Shown: positions 1 to 7,946 of the stretch, piece by piece
How the letters are laid out: each line of letters starts with the position of its first letter
Position numbering within the stretch: the stretch's first letter is position 1
Source of the DNA: a virus
Length of the DNA: 32,812 bases
Direction: 5' to 3' (one strand)
IMG/VR virus record: IMGVR_UViG_3300031851_000095
Span: 1-32,812 of that record
Position numbers and translations under genes: made by a program
Notes under the pieces: generated by a model
What the model saw: the letters and a program-made list of their open reading frames with translations, nothing else
Databases searched by the model: none
What the model was told of the DNA's origin: nothing

Positions 1-1
1 T

Positions 2-385
2 CAGCTTGGCAACTTCTACGATGCCAAAGACAAGGTTCAAGAAGCTAAGGAAGAGCATAAGCGAAAGCCTAACGGCGCTTACGGCGAAGAGTCGGTCGAG
101 TCTTATGCTTTGAAAGTGATACAAGCCGAGGTTGCCTGTGAGGAGTATGAGGCAAAAATCAAAAAAATGTTTATGGCTCAGGGCAAGACTCCGCTTTATC
201 AAAAAATGCTTCGGATTAGGGCAGAAGAGCGTGACCGAAGAGCTGCGGCTCAACGTGAGCTTCTGAAAATACAACGCGAGAAACTACAACGCCAACGTGA
301 GATAAAGAACTTACTCATTGCCTTTATAGCTTTGGCGATATGTGCGGGTTCTGCGATTTTTATGGCCGCTACCGTAGTAGGTTAA
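2..385 (+). CDS. Partial C-terminal membrane-anchored hypothetical protein
   Basis: The frame is already open at base 2, so the 5' end lies outside the window; an internal TTG at 110 is only an in-frame codon and need not be the start. The visible 127 residues are highly charged (Lys/Glu/Arg-rich, probably helical, with a run of Arg/Gln/Glu heptads) and end in one hydrophobic segment of about 20 residues (LLIAFIALAICAGSAIFMAA), which suggests a coiled coil with a C-terminal membrane anchor. It precedes a second small TM protein and the tail module. I do not recognise the family. A membrane or virion-associated accessory role is only inference. Confidence 0.65.
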   Translation, partial: QLGNFYDAKDKVQEAKEEHKRKPNGAYGEESVESYALKVIQAEVACEEYEAKIKKMFMAQGKTPLYQKMLRIRAEERDRRAAAQRELLKIQREKLQRQREIKNLLIAFIALAICAGSAIFMAATVVG

Positions 386-409
386 TCATCAAATATTAGA
401 GTGCTTAGC

Positions 410-655
410 ATGACCGAATCTGAAATTAAAATTTTAGTTGAACAAGCTGCTGAACTTGGAGCGCGAAGAGCGTTACGCAATATAGGGCTCAGTGATGACG
501 ATGCGTTAGGTGATGTTTCTGAATTAAGGGGACTTCTAGAATCGTGGCGCACAGCAAAAAGAACCGTTGGGAAAACTATTGTCCAAGGTGTTACCACCTT
601 AATCCTGGGCGGCTTAATTGCCGGGTCATATTTTAACTTTTTCAACAGGTCTTAA
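410..655 (+). CDS. Small membrane protein, DUF6127-like
   Basis: This 81-residue protein starts at ATG 410, with AGAG at 398-401 as a weak Shine-Dalgarno; GTG 401 in the same frame is a poorer choice. The N-terminal half is acidic and helical (TESEIKILVEQAAELGARRA). The C-terminal half has Arg/Lys residues followed by one TM segment (TTLILGGLIAGSYFNFF). This layout (soluble helix, short linker, TM helix) resembles small DUF6127-type phage proteins found between structural genes. The stop is two bases before the next ATG, so it is translationally linked to the tail gene. Function unknown. Confidence 0.65.
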   Translation: MTESEIKILVEQAAELGARRALRNIGLSDDDALGDVSELRGLLESWRTAKRTVGKTIVQGVTTLILGGLIAGSYFNFFNRS

Positions 656-657
656 TT

Positions 658-2136
658 ATGGCTCTCGTCCAACTAGATATCCCACCAGGTCTTTACAAAA
701 ACGGCACTATCTACCAGGCAGCTGGTCGCTGGTATGACGGAGATTTAGTTCGCTGGTTTGAAAATTCACTTAGACCGATAGGCGGCTGGCAGAAGATGTC
801 TACTAGCTCTTTTAGTGATATCAGCCGAGGGATGCATGCGTACTACGATAACTCGAATAACCGCCGGGTCATTGTCGGCACTACGTCCAATCTTTACGTC
901 TACGCCGAAGGCAATTCGCAGCACGATATAACACCATCTGGAATTACTCCAGGGGTCATTAATGCCGCTTCGCAAGTAGGATATGGCTCGCAATTTTACG
1001 GCGAGCACACATACGGTACGCCAAGACCCGATAATGAAACTTATGATCCATGCACAACCTGGACAATCGATAATTTCGGCGAAAATACAGTAGCGGCTAA
1101 TACTACTGACGGAAAAATATATTACTGGCAAAACAACTTAGCGACCATCGCAGTTCAACTCACTAACGCCCCAACGTCTAATCAAGCAGTATTAGTAACT
1201 GATGAGCGTTTTATTATGTGCCTGGGAGCTGGCGGTACAACTCGAAAGGTCCAATGGTGCTCGCAAGAAGACCCGACAGTTTGGACCCCTGCGACAACAA
1301 ACTCGGCAGGTAGCATCGAACTAGCTAGTGATGGTCAAATTAGAGCAGGGATCGTTGTTAGGGGCCAGGTGCTAGTCATTACGGACACTGACGCTCACGC
1401 TCTGAGCTTTGTGGGCTCTCCGTTTTATTACACGCCAGAGAGAGTAGGTTCTAACTGCGGAATCATTGCCGCTAAAGCGGTTGCCGTAACAGGCACTGCG
1501 GCATTCTGGATGGGCGAGAAATCATTCTTTAGATACGACGGTGGTTACACGGTCCCAATTACATCTGAGGTGAGCGATTTCGTCTTCACTAATATGAACG
1601 AGTCGCAGCGATCTAAAGTGTGGGCTGTCATTAACGGTCAATACAATGAGGTTTGGTGGTTCTACCCTAGTGCCTCATCAACCGAAGTCGATTCCTACGT
1701 TGCCTATAACTTTGAAAACGACACCTGGACTGTTGGAACACTAGCTAGAACCGCTGGTGTGGACGCTGGCAGCTTCCAGAATCCAATCTGGGCATCTACA
1801 GACAGTTATATCTATCAGCACGAGACAGGCTTTAACTACGACTCACAGGTTCCGTTCGCGGAGTCAGGAGCTCTACAGATAGGGGATGGCGATCGATTGA
1901 TGAACGTCCAAGAGCTGATCCCAGACGAAAAAACGTTGGGCCAGACCACGGTGCAGTTCAAGACCGCAAACTTCCCAACCGGGACCGAAACATCGTCTAG
2001 CGTTTTCTCAATGGCTAACCCGACCTCGGTTCGATTGAGTGCCCGGCAGGTCAGACTCCGCATAGCTGGAAACGCACTAGCGGATTGGCGATATGGAAAC
2101 ATAAGGTTAAACGTTACCCCTGGGGGTCGCCGATGA
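658..2136 (+). CDS. Tail accessory / packaged-DNA stabilisation protein (P22 gp10-like)
   Basis: This 492-residue protein is rich in Trp, Tyr, Gly, Thr and Ser, with repeated short beta segments typical of a beta-propeller. The N-terminus (LDIPPGLYKNGT, then GRWYDGDLVRWFE and RPIGGWQ) fits the family of podoviral tail factors that includes P22 gp10, which plugs the portal after packaging and forms part of the tail hub. Length is close to P22 gp10 (about 470 aa). It begins two bases after the preceding stop and overlaps the next gene in ATGA. No signal peptide or TM segment is visible. The general role is well supported; the exact tail position is inferred. Confidence 0.7.
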   Translation: MALVQLDIPPGLYKNGTIYQAAGRWYDGDLVRWFENSLRPIGGWQKMSTSSFSDISRGMHAYYDNSNNRRVIVGTTSNLYVYAEGNSQHDITPSGITPGVINAASQVGYGSQFYGEHTYGTPRPDNETYDPCTTWTIDNFGENTVAANTTDGKIYYWQNNLATIAVQLTNAPTSNQAVLVTDERFIMCLGAGGTTRKVQWCSQEDPTVWTPATTNSAGSIELASDGQIRAGIVVRGQVLVITDTDAHALSFVGSPFYYTPERVGSNCGIIAAKAVAVTGTAAFWMGEKSFFRYDGGYTVPITSEVSDFVFTNMNESQRSKVWAVINGQYNEVWWFYPSASSTEVDSYVAYNFENDTWTVGTLARTAGVDAGSFQNPIWASTDSYIYQHETGFNYDSQVPFAESGALQIGDGDRLMNVQELIPDEKTLGQTTVQFKTANFPTGTETSSSVFSMANPTSVRLSARQVRLRIAGNALADWRYGNIRLNVTPGGRR

Positions 2137-2339
2137 AGTTATCGCTGCCACTCCCAACGTATTCAGCTTCACAATCCGCATCAGATAAATTCCAGCTAGA
2201 ACAAGCCAATCGAGAAAACCATAAACGAGGCCAGGATATAGAGGTTGGAACTTCCAGCATTATCCTGCAAAGCCCTAACGGCACTCGATACTCATTATCC
2301 ATAGACAATTCTGGCAATCTTTCTACCGCAGCGATTTAA
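2133..2339 (+). CDS. Small hypothetical tail-module protein
   Basis: The 68-residue frame starts at an ATG that overlaps the previous stop as ATGA; an earlier in-frame ATG at 2085 would lie deep inside the tail gene and is less likely. It has a Ser/Gln-rich N-terminus, a charged middle and a short beta-like end (SIILQSPNGTRYSLSIDNSG). Its place between a gp10-like protein and the ejection proteins suggests a small virion or assembly protein. I do not recognise the family. Confidence 0.6.
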   Translation: MKLSLPLPTYSASQSASDKFQLEQANRENHKRGQDIEVGTSSIILQSPNGTRYSLSIDNSGNLSTAAI

Positions 2340-2407
2340 ATACGCTGCACATTGTTATTTTTCGAATTGTTCTAGCGGGTTTGTCCCTGAATAGTTAAGG
2401 AATAAGT

Positions 2408-4987
2408 ATGGGCACTACAACTGGGTTACGACCTGGCAGCATGGTTTATGACAGGGGCAGTGATACCTATAATCGCGTTGGAGGGTCTTCGTATGATCCT
2501 TTTGATGTCGCAGGTATGGTTGACAGTCTATTAAACCTATCGGACCCTTCAGGAGGAAGGATGACTTCGGGTTTGTTCGATGCCGAAGGTAACTATATCG
2601 TTCCAAACTCGTATCCAGGCGGTCAAGACGCTTATAACGCCGAGATCGCAGAAAACCAAAAACCTAATAGTGAACAATTGCGTGACGTTTTTTCTGAGAA
2701 CTTAACCGCAGGGGATATATACGGAGACACTCTTGCGGGATACGAAGGGGTTAGAGATCCTGTATCAAGCAACGTTTCTGCGGCTCAAGCGTCTGATTAT
2801 TTGTTGTCACAATTAGAAGAGCAGGATGTCCCCTCGTATGTTTCCAATGACGATTACTTTGCTCAGATGGGTGGCACATTAGCCTCTCTTGGGTTGCCTT
2901 CAGCAGCAGCAGATTATCAACCGTCGAGCTCTTTTGAAACATTCGGCGAATCTGAACAAAATAACTCTACCGCCCCAGCCCCAACTACTGCTCCAACAAT
3001 GAATGAAGCGGTTACTACAATATTCGCGAACAATACGAACAACAATGCTAGAAACGTGCCGCAGCCAGACCCGGCGAGAACTGGCCCATTTCAAGAAAGC
3101 GTTTCGGATATTTTTAATAGTGACCGAAGTAACGTTGACATGGTTGATATGGTTCTTGATCGCTACGGCGAAGAAGGACGAGATGCAGCAACCGCAGCAA
3201 TATTGAGTGAGTACAACACTGATGAGCTAGACGCTGAAACCATCGCTACGAACTACAATGATTTTCCCCTCGATGTGCTCATGCAGATATTGAATAGCAT
3301 GCCTGACAACCAGGATGCGATTGATATTCTTTCTCGATCAACTGGGCCGACAGTCACTGAACCAGTACAGCCTCCGGGTACTGGCGAAGGCACACCAGGT
3401 GAAGGCACACCAAGTGAAGGCACACCAGGTGAAGGCACACAAAGTGAAGGTACTCCGGGTGAAGGCACACCAAGTGAAGGTACTCCGGGTGAAGGCACAC
3501 CAAGTGAAGGTACTCCGGGTGAAGGCACACCAAGTGAAGGTACTCCGGGTGAAGGCACACCAAGTGAAGGTACTCCGGGTGAAGCCACACCAGGCGGGGG
3601 CACCCCAGGTGAAGGTATGCCAGGTGGAGGCACCCCAGGGGGAGGTACACCAGGTGGAGGTACACCAGGTGGAGGTTTGCCGGGCGGCAACGATCAACAG
3701 ATTCCAGAAATACCTGGTGTCATTCCTGAAATCCCCGGAATAGATACTGACGATCCTGAACCACCAGAAATTGAAATTCCAAAAGTCGAATTACCAGATA
3801 AACCAACAGGAGGCGGCATGGGCTTTTTTGATAGCGCATTTAAAACCGAAGTAGAAAAAGAGTATGAAGCGGACCAAGAACTACGGTCGCGCGCACAAAG
3901 TCTTCTTGGTACTGGCAGTGTTGATGATAATTTAATTAGCAGATTAAACAGCGGCTACACCAAATACGGCGGTGAGCGTTTTACTGAACAAAACGCTGAC
4001 CAGCTCGGCGCGAACAAGCTAATCCGCGATAATATACTCAACACTCCTGGGCGCGAGATATTCGACGACTCACTTGATTATGCTGCGGGGCTCGGCTCGA
4101 TAGGCACTAACGCAGTCACAGGGGAGAACGTAAACACCCAGGCTACCGATCTGCGTACCGATGGTCGGAAATCTATACAAGATATAGTCGCTGGGCAATT
4201 CGCAGGTACGGCCTTAGATAAATATCTAAACCCATATACGAAGCAAGTAGTCGACACCTCTCTAGCTGACATCGAACGCGCTAGAAAAATGCAGATGCTG
4301 GACAACAATTCACGCGCAACAATGGCGGGTGCTTACGGTGGGGATAGAGCTGCGCTAGTAAACGCTGAGACTAATCGTGGTGCTTTAGATGCTTCAGCTC
4401 GTGTCGCTGCGGATCTGCGTAGTAGAGGGTTTGACGAAGCTGCAAGGCTCTACGGTCAAGATGCTGATCGAACGCTTCAAGCAGATAAAAGCAATCAGTC
4501 TGCCGATTCTGAAGTTGTGCGTAATGCAATGAACATTGCTGCGGATATCGAGACGAATAATCAACAGCAACAACGACTAATCGATTCCCAGAATGAATTG
4601 AACTCTCTAAGTGCTTCGGATCGTCTTTTAGCTGCATTCGGGCAAGGTAATGATGCCTATCGAAGTTATCTATCAGACTACGCAAATCTCGGTCAGAATT
4701 TAGATCAAAGAGATCAGCGTGAAAAAGACTTCGATTTTGCTGAGTTCCTCGCTGCTAACGCTTACGATCAAGATGCGATTGATAACATACTGCGAATGAT
4801 CCAGGTATCCCCACAGAATGAAAAGGAAATTACTTCAGCAGATCTTAATGCTTCAGGCGATTTTGAAGGGCTTATTGGTTTGCCAGGGGATATATCGGAT
4901 GCCGTTGGAACTTTTAAAGATGGTTACGACGCATTCAAAGATATCTTTAAAAGCAATGACCCCTCAACTGACATAAGAAATTTCTAA
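2408..4987 (+). CDS. Large ejection/internal-virion-type protein with pentapeptide repeat linker
   Basis: This 859-residue protein starts at ATG 2408, seven bases after an AAGGA Shine-Dalgarno. Residues 1-325 are acidic and low in Cys. Residues 326-425 are twenty GEGTP/SEGTP/GGGTP-type pentapeptides, a flexible spacer. Residues 430-859 are helical and Gln/Asp/Ala-rich and include AGAYGGDRAALVNAETNRG, a Gly-Tyr-Gly-Gly-x-Arg pattern common in podoviral DNA-transfer/internal virion proteins. It is the first of three consecutive large helical proteins behind a gp10-like tail gene, the usual location of ejection proteins that leave the capsid with the DNA. The ejection role is inference from motif and order. 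A repeat-rich linker of this kind may vary in length between relatives. Confidence 0.6.
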   Translation: MGTTTGLRPGSMVYDRGSDTYNRVGGSSYDPFDVAGMVDSLLNLSDPSGGRMTSGLFDAEGNYIVPNSYPGGQDAYNAEIAENQKPNSEQLRDVFSENLTAGDIYGDTLAGYEGVRDPVSSNVSAAQASDYLLSQLEEQDVPSYVSNDDYFAQMGGTLASLGLPSAAADYQPSSSFETFGESEQNNSTAPAPTTAPTMNEAVTTIFANNTNNNARNVPQPDPARTGPFQESVSDIFNSDRSNVDMVDMVLDRYGEEGRDAATAAILSEYNTDELDAETIATNYNDFPLDVLMQILNSMPDNQDAIDILSRSTGPTVTEPVQPPGTGEGTPGEGTPSEGTPGEGTQSEGTPGEGTPSEGTPGEGTPSEGTPGEGTPSEGTPGEGTPSEGTPGEATPGGGTPGEGMPGGGTPGGGTPGGGTPGGGLPGGNDQQIPEIPGVIPEIPGIDTDDPEPPEIEIPKVELPDKPTGGGMGFFDSAFKTEVEKEYEADQELRSRAQSLLGTGSVDDNLISRLNSGYTKYGGERFTEQNADQLGANKLIRDNILNTPGREIFDDSLDYAAGLGSIGTNAVTGENVNTQATDLRTDGRKSIQDIVAGQFAGTALDKYLNPYTKQVVDTSLADIERARKMQMLDNNSRATMAGAYGGDRAALVNAETNRGALDASARVAADLRSRGFDEAARLYGQDADRTLQADKSNQSADSEVVRNAMNIAADIETNNQQQQRLIDSQNELNSLSASDRLLAAFGQGNDAYRSYLSDYANLGQNLDQRDQREKDFDFAEFLAANAYDQDAIDNILRMIQVSPQNEKEITSADLNASGDFEGLIGLPGDISDAVGTFKDGYDAFKDIFKSNDPSTDIRNF
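3383..3682 (+). repeat. Tandem 15/30-bp repeat encoding 20 Gly-rich pentapeptides
   Basis: The unit is 15 bp (one pentapeptide), organised as a 30-bp higher-order unit encoding GTPGEGTPSE. Four exact 30-bp copies lie head to tail at 3451-3480, 3481-3510, 3511-3540 and 3541-3570, flanked by diverged copies. The downstream copies shift to GGGTP. Because the unit is a multiple of three, other frames also stay open here and produce false Pro-rich reading frames on the minus strand. Exact copies imply recent slippage or recombination-driven expansion. Confidence 0.97.
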
Positions 4988-5011
4988 GCCGTAATTACTG
5001 GGAAATACATA

Positions 5012-6283
5012 ATGGAACGATTACTAGAGCGTATTGGAAGCACGTTGGAAAAGGGCGTTGGTGGAGCGCAAAAACTAGGCAGTGGAATTGGCACTCTACT
5101 AGCCCAGCTTGGCGATAATTATCTACCCGAAGATCCCGGCGGCATGGAAATGACCAAGCCACAAAGGCGCGGTCTGTTACAAGCGCAAATCCGAGATCGT
5201 CGGTACGGTCCTGCTGCGACAAGCGGTAACGTAAACGCATATATGGATTCATTCCGCGCAGATAAAGAGCGATCGCGCGTTAGAGGTATGATGAATGACC
5301 CAGGTCTGCAATCACGTTTAGAAGCTATTCAAGACCCTAATTTGCAGATGCTATTAAAAAGTCAGGTTGCAGGTGGCAATGTTGATGAAGCGTTACAGTC
5401 GATGTACACCAGCGGTCTGGAGAGTCAGAACAAGTCTGCAATGATTCAAGCAGCGACTCAGATGGGCTTAGAAGAAGATGAATTAGCATTCTTGGGCTCA
5501 ATGACAGCAGATCAAATACAGATTTATTTGCAAGATAAGCGGGACAATAAAGAATCCTTAGACAAGACCGCATTTGAAGAGGCTAAACAAATACGCTCAG
5601 AGTTCACAACTGCTACCGCGCCGTTTAGAGATAGAGAGGAGAAATTTGACCAGATTTATAATGGGGCAATTGCTCCTAGCGCGGCTGGCGATATTGCAAT
5701 GATCTTCGCATTTATGAAAATGCTCGACCCAAACTCTGTGGTTAGAGAATCTGAATATGCTACCGCAGCGGCAGCAGGACCGCTGGTCGATACGAAAACA
5801 CGAGGACTGTATAACCAGATTGTTTTAGGTCAAAGGCTGACGGCTGCACAAAGAGCCGATTTCCTTAAAACAGTAGAAGGTGTCTATCGTGGAGACCTTA
5901 AAAAATACGAAACGAGTCTTAACCAAGCGAAATCCTTAGCCGCAAACAGTAATCTAGATTTCGAAAACGATGTAATCGCAGGAGCAGTACCTGATAAAGG
6001 CACTGAATTCTTGGATGCAATAGATTATGAGGCAATTAAAAATACGCAAGTAGCAGACGATTCTAGCGAACTGGCAGCGTTGTTAACACGCAATATTCAA
6101 GTCACTGGAGGGTCTGTACTAACGATAACGAAGGCGCTTGAAGAAAATCCAGGCGATCGTGCATTAGCTTTTAGACAAGCGTCTGAAACCCTGGGCTATG
6201 AGGTAACAGAGGACAGCTTTGAGGAGTTGAGCACTAAGTTGAACACGATGAGAAGCACTTTAGAATCCTTTGGAGATTATTAA
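5012..6283 (+). CDS. Internal virion / ejection-type structural protein
   Basis: This 423-residue protein is predominantly helical, with an amphipathic N-terminus (ERLLERIGSTLEKGVGGAQK). The central stretch AMIFAFMKMLDPNSVVRESE is a signature I have seen in many phage internal virion proteins. A GGGA lies nine bases before the ATG. It sits between two other large helical proteins in the same operon, and its stop is one base before the next start. It probably acts with its neighbours in forming a DNA-ejection conduit. No TM segment or signal peptide is evident. Family recognised by motif; biochemical role inferred. Confidence 0.6.
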   Translation: MERLLERIGSTLEKGVGGAQKLGSGIGTLLAQLGDNYLPEDPGGMEMTKPQRRGLLQAQIRDRRYGPAATSGNVNAYMDSFRADKERSRVRGMMNDPGLQSRLEAIQDPNLQMLLKSQVAGGNVDEALQSMYTSGLESQNKSAMIQAATQMGLEEDELAFLGSMTADQIQIYLQDKRDNKESLDKTAFEEAKQIRSEFTTATAPFRDREEKFDQIYNGAIAPSAAGDIAMIFAFMKMLDPNSVVRESEYATAAAAGPLVDTKTRGLYNQIVLGQRLTAAQRADFLKTVEGVYRGDLKKYETSLNQAKSLAANSNLDFENDVIAGAVPDKGTEFLDAIDYEAIKNTQVADDSSELAALLTRNIQVTGGSVLTITKALEENPGDRALAFRQASETLGYEVTEDSFEELSTKLNTMRSTLESFGDY

Positions 6284-6284
6284 A

Positions 6285-7673
6285 ATGGCTACCGCAGCAG
6301 AATTAGAGGCTTATCTAAATAGTTTAGCTGGCAAGTCGGGGGTCCAGCAAGGCACCGAACCTGGCTTCGAGTTTATGACTATGGTCGGAAACGTTGGGCC
6401 GTCGTTACGCAAGAATTTAGGAGATATAGTCACCGCGCTCGCTAACCCGATCGAGACAATACAAGGAGCAGGGTCCGTCGCGCTGGGCGGGATTAGTAAA
6501 TTGGGGGTTGGTGGCCTCTCTGATTTTGAACCTTACGCAGATGCGATGGGTGAAATGATTATAGACCGTTACGGCAGTATGGATGCGTTTGTTAACACCC
6601 TAGAAACTGATCCTGCGGGAGTCCTAATGGATTTCTCTGGTGCTTTGGGCACCACTGGCAAGATAGCTAAAGCAGGTGGCTTGACTAAAACAGGGGAGAC
6701 GCTTTCCAAAGTAGGCAATGCGATAGATCCAATTAACGTTGGGGCAAACGCCGTGAGCGGAACAATTGGTGCAGCAATCCCAGCCAGTGTTCCAGAGGGA
6801 CTCTATCAGAGTGCGATGAAGCCGAGCACTCGTATGACTCCAGATCAAAACAGAGCACAGATTAGAACTGCGGTTGAGCAAGGAATAATGCCTAACGATT
6901 CTGGTGTAAGAAAGCTCAATGCGCTTATTAGTCAATACGGAGCTCGTATAGATAGGCTGATAGCTCAAGCGACTGATTCCGGGCGATCTGTTGATGCCAC
7001 CGTTTTGTTTGATGACCTGGCAGCAATGGAGGCGAAAACTCTTGAGGGTGGATCAATTGACAGATTTGGTGATTTAGAAGAGATAGCTAAAGTTCGCGAA
7101 AAATTAGCGGCTTCGCTGTATGGAAGAAAAGTCACTGACATTGATGCAGACACCCCGGCGAAACCACTGACAGCGGCTGAACTTCAAGCAATAAAGAGGG
7201 ATGCTTACTCTCGCGCGGACTATATAACCGAAAACAAGCAAACGGATTTAGCTAATCAGGCTAACCAGGCTGTTGGATCAAGCGCAAGAAAAGCCGTTGA
7301 AAGCGTGAGCTCACCGGAAATAGGTCGCTTAAATCGTGAATTTGGAAAGCTATTAGATTTACGGCAACCCCTACAGCGATCCACTAATCGTATCGGCAAT
7401 AACAACCTTTTTAGTTTGCCGCAAGTGATAGGCGCGTCGGCAGGGTCAGCAGGAGGCTCAACAGGGGGTTTATTGGGATTGGGGCTCGGCTCTTTAATCA
7501 ATGCACAGAATCAAGCCAGGGCGGGGATAGGTGTTGAGCGAATGCGTCAGGTAGCAAAAAACCCTGGGCAATCCTTATTGAATTCTGCACCGTTTAGAGC
7601 TCCATTGAGAACAGGAGCATACTCGGGTCGGATGACTGAGGGTTTGCAGAGAAGGGGATTGCTGTCCAGATAA
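6285..7673 (+). CDS. Third ejection-type virion protein with Gly-rich C-terminus
   Basis: ATG 6285 was chosen because GGAG at 6272-6275 is correctly spaced and the upstream in-frame ATG lies inside the previous gene. The 462-residue product has a helical N-terminus, hydrophobic Gly-rich stretches (GSVALGGISKLGVGGL, and near residues 390-410 GASAGSAGGSTGGLLGLG) and long charged helices between. Small-residue glycine-zipper-like segments of this kind occur in podoviral ejection proteins that insert into or cross membranes. It is the last gene of the rightward structural operon and is followed directly by the attachment region. Confidence 0.55.
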   Translation: MATAAELEAYLNSLAGKSGVQQGTEPGFEFMTMVGNVGPSLRKNLGDIVTALANPIETIQGAGSVALGGISKLGVGGLSDFEPYADAMGEMIIDRYGSMDAFVNTLETDPAGVLMDFSGALGTTGKIAKAGGLTKTGETLSKVGNAIDPINVGANAVSGTIGAAIPASVPEGLYQSAMKPSTRMTPDQNRAQIRTAVEQGIMPNDSGVRKLNALISQYGARIDRLIAQATDSGRSVDATVLFDDLAAMEAKTLEGGSIDRFGDLEEIAKVREKLAASLYGRKVTDIDADTPAKPLTAAELQAIKRDAYSRADYITENKQTDLANQANQAVGSSARKAVESVSSPEIGRLNREFGKLLDLRQPLQRSTNRIGNNNLFSLPQVIGASAGSAGGSTGGLLGLGLGSLINAQNQARAGIGVERMRQVAKNPGQSLLNSAPFRAPLRTGAYSGRMTEGLQRRGLLSR

Positions 7674-7690
7674 AACAAAATCCTGAAAGC

Positions 7691-7712
7691 CGTCCGACTA
7701 TTTGTCCGACTT
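7691..7712 (+). repeat. GTCCGAC direct repeat pair, left of attP
   Basis: CGTCCGACT occurs here followed by TTTGTCCGACTT. The same two-part element recurs at 7921-7941 on the other side of the attP core, differing by one base. Paired direct repeats flanking a tRNA-type core are characteristic of integrase arm-binding sites. Binding by the integrase is inferred. Confidence 0.6.
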
Positions 7713-7724
7713 CTACACGGTATA

Positions 7725-7751
7725 CTTATGATTGCTTATGATGCGCTTATG
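7725..7751 (+). repeat. Three CTTATG repeats at about helical spacing
   Basis: CTTATG occurs at 7725, 7735 and 7746, so the copies are 10 and 11 bp apart and lie on one face of the helix. They sit between the GTCCGAC pair and the attP core, where excisionase or a bending protein often binds. The assignment is inference. Confidence 0.45.
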
Positions 7752-7833
7752 TTTGTATTGCTCTAAAAAGTCATTAAACTCAATGGCTTGCAAACAGATC
7801 ATAAAAGCATCAAAAGCCCTCAAATACCTACAA

Positions 7834-7863
7834 TCGCGAGTTCGAATCTCGTTTCCCGCTCCA
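7834..7863 (+). other. attP: attP core: 3' end of tRNA-Gly(GCC)
   Basis: The 30 bases comprise a T-arm (GCGAG, loop TTCGAAT, CTCGT), then TTCCCGC, a discriminator T and CCA. From memory of the E. coli tRNA-Gly(GCC) gene, this is its 3' end, with at most one difference in the T-loop. The bases upstream do not continue into an anticodon arm, so there is no complete tRNA here. The identity segment lies 84 bp from the end of the integrase gene, as in lambda-type attP-int-xis layouts. Integration here would rebuild the host tRNA gene. Confidence 0.88.
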
Positions 7864-7920
7864 TTCTTTTCTCAATTAAATCAATAAGATAACTATTCAC
7901 TAGGGTCGAAAAAGGCGTTT

Positions 7921-7942
7921 CGTCCGACTTTTGTCCGACTTT
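7921..7942 (+). repeat. GTCCGAC direct repeat pair, right of attP
   Basis: This is the second copy of the CGTCCGACT...TTGTCCGACTT element found at 7691-7712; it abuts the end of the integrase gene. Together the two copies flank the attP core symmetrically enough to be arm-type integrase sites. Confidence 0.6.
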
Positions 7943-7946
7943 TAGT

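Noticed and set aside
3451-3570. CRISPR-like array of 30-bp repeats
   Set aside because: The units are directly tandem with no spacers and are in frame with a protein gene.
3253-3743. Pro-rich or Trp-rich proteins on other frames of the repeat
   Set aside because: The repeat unit is a multiple of three, so all frames stay open. They have no start signals and lie opposite a well-supported gene.
4371-4685. Minus-strand frame inside the ejection protein gene
   Set aside because: It has no ribosome-binding site and is a shadow of a long, motif-bearing plus-strand gene.
7834-7863. Functional tRNA-Gly gene
   Set aside because: Only the T-arm and 3' acceptor half are present; no anticodon or D-arm precedes them.
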